In this document: positions 59,314-64,000 of the stretch, one piece after another | Layout: the number at the start of each line of letters is the position of its first letter | How positions within the stretch are numbered: position 1 is the first letter of the stretch | DNA from: Nitrincola alkalilacustris | Lineage (GTDB): Bacteria > Pseudomonadota > Gammaproteobacteria > Pseudomonadales > Balneatricaceae | Assembly (NCBI RefSeq): GCF_008973755.1 | Contig: NZ_WBOM01000003.1 | Location: 186,001-250,000 of the forward strand | DNA: 64,000 bases | Direction of reading: 5' to 3' | Made by a program: the position numbers and the translations under genes | Notes under the pieces: model-generated | Told to the model about the DNA's origin: nothing | Seen by the model: only the letters and a program-made list of their open reading frames with translations | The model's database searches: none

Positions 59314-60480
59314 TTAAAGATCACCGGAAATGGCAGCTTCCAGAATGCTTCGATACTGATCTGCACTGAATTGAATCGGATTGCCGCCTGCTGATGGATC
59401 TTCAGTGGCCATACGGGCAACCAGCTCACTGCGGCTGCTGTCGATGTCTATCTCTTGCAGAGTGTGGGGTATGCCGAGTTCTTTGCGCAGTGCCAGCACC
59501 CAGTCGAGGAAGCCATCAAAGCCGTTCTCTATCTGCAGATAGGCAGACAGTCTGACTATGCGCTCCTCAATGGCACTACGGTTTGCTTTCAGCACGTAGG
59601 GCATCAGAATAGCGTTCAGTGTGCCGTGATGAGCATCGTAAAGGGCACCAAGTGGATGGGCGAGGGCGTGCATGCCGCCCAGTCCGCGCTGGAAAGCAGT
59701 CGCACCCATGGATGAAGCCACCAGCATCTGTGCACGGGCTTCAAGGTCGTTTGGCTGAGTCGTGGCACGGGGCAGGTACTCCTTGACCAGACGTATCCCT
59801 TCAATGGCGATACCTTCTGCCATCGGGTGGTAGAAGGGTGAGCAGTAGGCTTCCAGATTATGTGACAGCGCATCCATGCCGGTGGCCGCTGTGATGCGAG
59901 CAGGCAGGCCGACTGTCAGCTCGGGATCCAGAATAACGATTCTGGGCAGCATATCAGGATGGAAGATGATCTTCTTGATATGGGCTTCGTCATCAGTGAT
60001 AACGGATGCGCGCCCGACTTCCGAGCCTGTGCCAGCGGTCGTCGGGATCGCAACAACGGGTGCCATCCCTTCACGATTGACGCGGGTCCAGTTATCGCCG
60101 ACATCTTCAAAATCCCATACGGGACGGTCCTGTCCGACCATCAAAGCCACCGCTTTGGCGGCATCAAGGCCCGAGCCGCCACCAAAGGCGATGACACCAT
60201 CATGGTTGCCAGCGCGATAGGCGGTGACGCCGTCAACTACGTTCTGTCCGGTTGGATTTGCCTTGATCTTGCTGAATACTGCGGCCTCAAGGCCATCAGC
60301 CAGACAAAGCTGGAGGGTTTGCTCAACAATCGGTAGCGCGGCCAGGCCAGGATCGGTGATCAGCAGCGGGGCTTTCATGCCCAGCTCGCGACAGGCAGCA
60401 GGCAGCTCGCGGATACGACCGGCACCCACACGCACGGATGTCGGATAGTTCCAGTTAGCTTTGAATGTATTGGTGCTCAT
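59314..60480 (-). CDS. iron-containing alcohol dehydrogenase
   Basis: 388 residues of the type III metal-dependent family. Seen: NAD-binding GGGSGLDAAKAVAL, IPTTAGTGSEVGRASVI, and metal ligands in TGMDALSHNLEAY, GGMHALAHPLGAL and DAHHGTLNA. It oxidises or reduces a primary alcohol/aldehyde. It is 14 bases after the aldehyde dehydrogenase, so the two probably act in sequence: alcohol to aldehyde to acid. Confidence 0.93.
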   Translation of the reverse strand: MSTNTFKANWNYPTSVRVGAGRIRELPAACRELGMKAPLLITDPGLAALPIVEQTLQLCLADGLEAAVFSKIKANPTGQNVVDGVTAYRAGNHDGVIAFGGGSGLDAAKAVALMVGQDRPVWDFEDVGDNWTRVNREGMAPVVAIPTTAGTGSEVGRASVITDDEAHIKKIIFHPDMLPRIVILDPELTVGLPARITAATGMDALSHNLEAYCSPFYHPMAEGIAIEGIRLVKEYLPRATTQPNDLEARAQMLVASSMGATAFQRGLGGMHALAHPLGALYDAHHGTLNAILMPYVLKANRSAIEERIVRLSAYLQIENGFDGFLDWVLALRKELGIPHTLQEIDIDSSRSELVARMATEDPSAGGNPIQFSADQYRSILEAAISGDL

Positions 60481-60494
60481 GTTTGCCTCGCCTC

Positions 60495-61889
60495 TCAGTC
60501 GATCAGGGTTTTCAGGTGAAAAGATTTTGGACGTGTCAATGACTCATAACCCAGTGCCGACAGGGTACAGCCACGGCCAGAGTTTTTGACACCGGTCCAG
60601 GCCAGAGCTGGATCAAGGTAGTCACAGCGATTGATGAAGAAGGTGCCGCACTCAAGCTGCTCACCAACGGCAATACCGGCTTCGATGTCGCGGGTGAATA
60701 CGGCAGCTGTCAGCCCCAGATCACTGTCATTCATCAGAGTGATCGCTTCTTCGTCACTGCTGACCTTCTGAATGCCGACGACCGGCCCGAAGGACTCCTC
60801 TGTCATCACCCGCATCTGATGGGTGACATTGGTCAGAACCTGTGGGGCAAGGTAGGGTGTTCCGGCCTTGTCCAGTTCGAAGGTGGATGGATCAATATGT
60901 GCCGTGGCGCCCAGCGCGATCGCCTCATTGATCTGGTCACGCACAAAGTCGGCAGCAGACGCCTTGACCACCGGGCCAAGGGTTGTCTCAGGGTCATCGG
61001 ATCGACCCAGACGGTAGCCCTTGACCAGTGCGACGGCTTTCTCGACAAACTGATCATACAGGCTCTCATGCACATAGATGCGCTCGATGCCGCAGCAGGA
61101 CTGTCCGGAGTTGAAAAATGCGCCATCCATGGCTGTTTCGACGGCATGATCCAGGTCGGCATCTGCCCTGACATAGGCAGGATCTTTACCACCCAGTTCA
61201 AGACCTACACCAATGAAACGACCGGCAGCCGCACGCTCAACCATGGCACCACCGGGCACCGAACCCGTAAAGGCGACATAGTTGATGACAGGGGACTGAA
61301 TCACTTTTTCGGTACTGTCATGGCTCAGGTGCAGATACTGGAAGACCCCTGCTGGCAGCCCTGCCGCGGCGAAGGCTTCCATCAGCCTTTCTGCACACAG
61401 GGGGGTTTGAGCCGAGTGCTTGAGCACAACAGTATTGCCGGCCATCAGGGCAGGGATAATCGCATTCACGGCCGTGAGGTAGGGGAAGTTCCAGGGCGCA
61501 ATGATCAGTACGACACCAAGTGGCTCACGCTTGATGTAGCGGGTAAAGCCTGCTTTCTCAGGAAGCTGAACGGGTGCCAGTGCCTCTTCCGCAGCAGAGA
61601 TCATATAGCGGGCGCGCTCTTCAAAACCTGCCACTTCACCGGCAGCATAACGAATGGGGCGGCCCATCTGCCAGGTGATCTCTCTGGCGATCTCATCTTT
61701 TTTGGCGATGAAGGCGTCTACAGCGGCCAGACAGAGGCGCGCACGCTCAGCGACGGGCATGGTGCGCCAGGTAGCCTGTGCCTGTTTCGCAGCCGCCAGC
61801 GTTGCATCTATTTCCGCCGCATTTGCATAGGGGCGTTCGACGAAAACTGAGCCGTCGATAGGAGATAGGGTTTTCAGGGAGTCAGTCAT
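60495..61889 (-). CDS. NAD(P)-dependent aldehyde dehydrogenase
   Basis: 464 residues. Seen: APWNFPYLTAVNAIIPALMA, NTVVLKHSAQTPLCAERL, FTGSVPGGAMVERAA, the general-base glutamate in LELGGKDPAYV, and the catalytic cysteine in FFNSGQSCCGIERIYV. It oxidises an aldehyde to an acid. Spacing of 23 bases from the glutamine-synthetase-like gene and 14 from the alcohol dehydrogenase gene supports a single operon and a shared pathway. Confidence 0.94.
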   Translation of the reverse strand: MTDSLKTLSPIDGSVFVERPYANAAEIDATLAAAKQAQATWRTMPVAERARLCLAAVDAFIAKKDEIAREITWQMGRPIRYAAGEVAGFEERARYMISAAEEALAPVQLPEKAGFTRYIKREPLGVVLIIAPWNFPYLTAVNAIIPALMAGNTVVLKHSAQTPLCAERLMEAFAAAGLPAGVFQYLHLSHDSTEKVIQSPVINYVAFTGSVPGGAMVERAAAGRFIGVGLELGGKDPAYVRADADLDHAVETAMDGAFFNSGQSCCGIERIYVHESLYDQFVEKAVALVKGYRLGRSDDPETTLGPVVKASAADFVRDQINEAIALGATAHIDPSTFELDKAGTPYLAPQVLTNVTHQMRVMTEESFGPVVGIQKVSSDEEAITLMNDSDLGLTAAVFTRDIEAGIAVGEQLECGTFFINRCDYLDPALAWTGVKNSGRGCTLSALGYESLTRPKSFHLKTLID

Positions 61890-61912
61890 CAGAATCTCTC
61901 AGTAGTAGTCAA

Positions 61913-63286
61913 TCAGATAATTTCGAAATAGCGATCCAGTTCCCAGTCGGTAATGTGGCGTCTGAACTCGCGCTCTTCCCATTCACGTGTCGCCGCAAAA
62001 TGCTCAACAAAATCGTTACCGAAGAGAGATCTTGCCGCTTCTGAACTCTTCAGGCGCTGCGCTGAATCCCACAGGGTTCGGGGCAGAGCGAGTTCTGGTG
62101 CATGTTGCTGCTCGTAGGAGTTGCCCTTGACCTCGGGGTCTGGTTCCATCTCGTGTTCAATACCCCAGAGCCCTGCACCCAGTGCCGCAGCCAGAGCCAG
62201 ATAAGGGTTGGCATCGGCTGAGCCCAGGCGGTATTCCACACGCTGTGATTTGTCGCTGCCGGGAATCACGCGCAGGGCCGTGGTGCGGTTTTCAACACCC
62301 CAGGTGGCATCGGTCGGCGCCCAGAAGCCTGGAATCAAACGGGTATAGCTGTTCACCGTGGGGGCGAACATGGACAGCAACTCAGGCATAAGGCGCTGCT
62401 GACCTGCCAAGAAGTGTCGCTGAATCTTGCTCATGCTGTGTGTCTGGGAGGGGTCATAAAAGGCCGATTTATTATCAGCCTTGTTACGCAGCGACAGATG
62501 TATATGACCACTTTGTCCTGGATAGTTGGGTGACCATTTGGCCATGAATGTAGCCATCAGGTCATTGCGTTGCGCCAGCACTTTCATAAAGGTTTTGAAC
62601 AGTGCGGCCTTGTCCGCAGCTGCCTCTGCTGCATCCACCGCAAGAGCAGCCTCAAGGACTCCCGGACCGGTTTCGGTATGCAGGCCCTCAATCGGGAAGT
62701 CCATCACCTCGGCCATCTCCATGATCTGGTGATAGAGTTCGGCATGCACGGAGTTGCGAATCACGGAGTAACCAAAAAAACCGGGTGTGAAGGGTTTCAG
62801 GTTGCGGTAGCCCTTTTCGCGGATGGAGTCGGGTGTTTCATCAAACATGAAAAACTCGTATTCAAGCGCTGCGTAGGCATCAAAACCCATCTGACTCGCT
62901 TTTTCCAATACACGTCGAAGCGTACCACGTGGACAGATTTTTTCTGCCTGGTCACTCAGCTCAGCCAGAAAGAGCAACTGACCCTCTTCATCGTAGAGTT
63001 CACGACAGGTATGCGGGAGTATGCGCACGGGGGCATCGGGGTAGCCGGTATGCCAGCCTGTATAGGTGACATTGTCATATAGCTGATCTTTTGAGTCCCA
63101 ACCCATGATAACGTCGCAGAAAGCAAAGCCACTCTCCAGTGAGGAGAAGAATTTGCTGCGGCTCATGTACTTGCCACGCATGATTCCATCGCTATCGAAG
63201 ACTGCAACTTTCACATGGCTGAGGTTGCGTTCTTCAACAATTCGGCGCGCATCATCTGCTGTTTTGACATCACGTGCATTCATCAT
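61913..63286 (-). CDS. glutamine synthetase-like gamma-glutamyl-amine ligase (PuuA-like)
   Basis: 457 residues. Seen: the beta-grasp N-terminus (VKVAVFDSDGIMRGKYMSRS), the ALEYEFFMFDETPDS metal-site segment, and GLHTETGPGVLEAALAV. The ATP-site piece is NYPGQSGHIHLSLRNK and the ammonium/amine side is WGVENRTTALRVIPG, followed by VEYRLGSADANPYLALAAALGAG. It lacks the adenylylation-loop features of true GlnA and belongs to the group of ligases that join glutamate to amines (PuuA, IpuC and others). It is first in the operon, with AGGGGA before the ATG, and lies downstream of the LysR gene. Confidence 0.9.
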   Translation of the reverse strand: MMNARDVKTADDARRIVEERNLSHVKVAVFDSDGIMRGKYMSRSKFFSSLESGFAFCDVIMGWDSKDQLYDNVTYTGWHTGYPDAPVRILPHTCRELYDEEGQLLFLAELSDQAEKICPRGTLRRVLEKASQMGFDAYAALEYEFFMFDETPDSIREKGYRNLKPFTPGFFGYSVIRNSVHAELYHQIMEMAEVMDFPIEGLHTETGPGVLEAALAVDAAEAAADKAALFKTFMKVLAQRNDLMATFMAKWSPNYPGQSGHIHLSLRNKADNKSAFYDPSQTHSMSKIQRHFLAGQQRLMPELLSMFAPTVNSYTRLIPGFWAPTDATWGVENRTTALRVIPGSDKSQRVEYRLGSADANPYLALAAALGAGLWGIEHEMEPDPEVKGNSYEQQHAPELALPRTLWDSAQRLKSSEAARSLFGNDFVEHFAATREWEEREFRRHITDWELDRYFEII

Positions 63287-63480
63287 ACGGTCCCCTGGAG
63301 GAGCTGTTTTTGCTCCGGCTTTATTGTTGTGAAGTCCTTATTTCGATTGAGTCTAGCGATAGCCGTAAGGGGGAGCAAACAACATTACAAACACTTACTA
63401 CGTGTTATTAGAAAATCTTATAGTAAGAGGAGGAGCGGTTGGGCGGGCTGGATTATGAGAGAGCTTGTAGAACAAGCGCA

Positions 63481-64000
63481 TCATCCGATGCTGATCTGAT
63501 CCATCAGCCAGGGAAGCTCCTGGGCAACTTCAGCCAGAAAGCTGTCGCGCAGTATCTGGCGGCTGTCCTCGGCAATCTCCTTTGGCAGGTCCGACAGTTC
63601 ACCACGTCTTGCGACAAGAGTCAGATGCCGAAAGGGTGCTTCCTGTGGCAGTGGCACACAGTTGACCTGATGCAGGCGGATACCACTTTGAAACAAACAC
63701 AGCGGGGTAGTGATCGTCCAGCCCGCACCGGATGCCACCATTGAAACGACCGCATAGGAGTTGTCCAGGCGCAGACGCTGAGCGGGCTCAAGCTGTATAT
63801 GACGCAGATAGCGTTCGATGGTCTGGCCAATCAGTGAATGTGCGCTGTAACGGACAAAATCCATTTTTTTGTTCAGTTGCTGCAGATCACCGGGGTCGCC
63901 TTTGTAGTCATTCGGCAAAGCCAGAATAAAGGGTTCGCGCAAAATCTGATAGCGCACCAGGTCGGTGTATTCATCCAGGTTGTCATCGGAGATGATGATA
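63481..64000 (-). CDS. LysR-type regulator, C-terminal part (cut by window edge)
   Basis: The frame continues unbroken to the right edge, reading SDDNLDEYTDLVRYQILREPFIL before the internal GTG at 63957. Visible: the last ~170 residues of a LysR substrate-binding domain, with FILALPNDYKGD, a ligand-loop stretch KKMDFVRYSAHSLIGQTIERYL and SYAVVSMVASGAGWTITTPL. The DNA-binding part lies outside. It is on the same strand and upstream of the ligase operon, so it may control it. The 195 bases between them include AAACACTTACTACGTGTTATT, a possible regulator site. Confidence 0.88.
   Translation of the reverse strand, partial: IIISDDNLDEYTDLVRYQILREPFILALPNDYKGDPGDLQQLNKKMDFVRYSAHSLIGQTIERYLRHIQLEPAQRLRLDNSYAVVSMVASGAGWTITTPLCLFQSGIRLHQVNCVPLPQEAPFRHLTLVARRGELSDLPKEIAEDSRQILRDSFLAEVAQELPWLMDQISIG

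Noticed and set aside
60819..61850. Long plus-strand frame of 343 codons
   Set aside because: It lies antisense to the clearly real aldehyde dehydrogenase gene and its product has no recognisable pattern.
1..64000. CRISPR arrays, insertion sequences, prophage genes
   Set aside because: No regular direct repeats with spacers, transposase, integrase or phage structural genes were seen on either strand.

Overview
The window looks like the chromosome of a free-living, motile gammaproteobacterium. The best fit is the Oceanospirillaceae/Pseudomonadales-like marine group, an inference from gene content and order: metG, apbC and dcd in one neighbourhood, an aromatic/aspartate aminotransferase divergent from uvrB, tmcA, SiaABCD, and polyamine-type uptake next to gamma-glutamylation genes. 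I see no insertion sequence, prophage, CRISPR array or rRNA operon. There is one tRNA gene, tRNA-Val(GAC).

Layout. 1-2.6 kb: the 5' part of a GlrK/QseE-like sensor kinase, then three small genes for exported proteins. Each of the three has a sigma-54 promoter, a pair of TGTC-N10-GACA-like activator boxes at fixed spacing, and an IHF-like site. This is the most striking structure in the window. 2.6-9.4 kb: leucine dehydrogenase, two glutathione transferases, the RNA helicase deaD, a glycerophosphodiesterase and a LysM-like membrane protein. 9.6-15.5 kb: a degenerate GGDEF protein coupled to tmcA, a CigR-like protein, a lipoprotein, and a membrane J-domain/VWA pair. 15.7-25.4 kb: DUF6482, metG, an HDOD regulator, trmA, an LplT-like MFS carrier, apbC, dcd and two acidic proteins of unknown function. 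25.5-31.6 kb: an autoregulated TetR-adaptor-RND-TolC efflux operon. 31.6-41.5 kb: a degenerate GGDEF protein, aminotransferase, uvrB, a CLCA_X/HNH pair, a diguanylate cyclase, tRNA-Val, a dehalogenase-like hydrolase and an exported glutathione peroxidase.

41.6-58.5 kb is a signalling block with a polyamine ABC transporter inside it. It holds a CHASE-PAS-GGDEF-EAL protein, a Thi5/NMT1-GGDEF protein, a potDABC-like operon, a siaB-C-D-A operon (kinase, phosphoprotein, cyclase, phosphatase), a chemoreceptor, a likely new small RNA, and an EAL-HDOD protein. 58.5-64 kb: glutamine amidotransferase, iron alcohol dehydrogenase, aldehyde dehydrogenase and a PuuA-like glutamine synthetase on one strand, preceded by a truncated LysR regulator. 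Together these read as a gamma-glutamylated amine or amino-alcohol degradation pathway.

The genome invests heavily in cyclic-di-GMP: seven GGDEF/EAL-type proteins lie in 64 kb. Two of them have lost the catalytic GGDEF residues but keep the RxxD inhibitory-site motif at the right distance, as expected of c-di-GMP receptors. All function calls come from reading the sequence; no database search was run.
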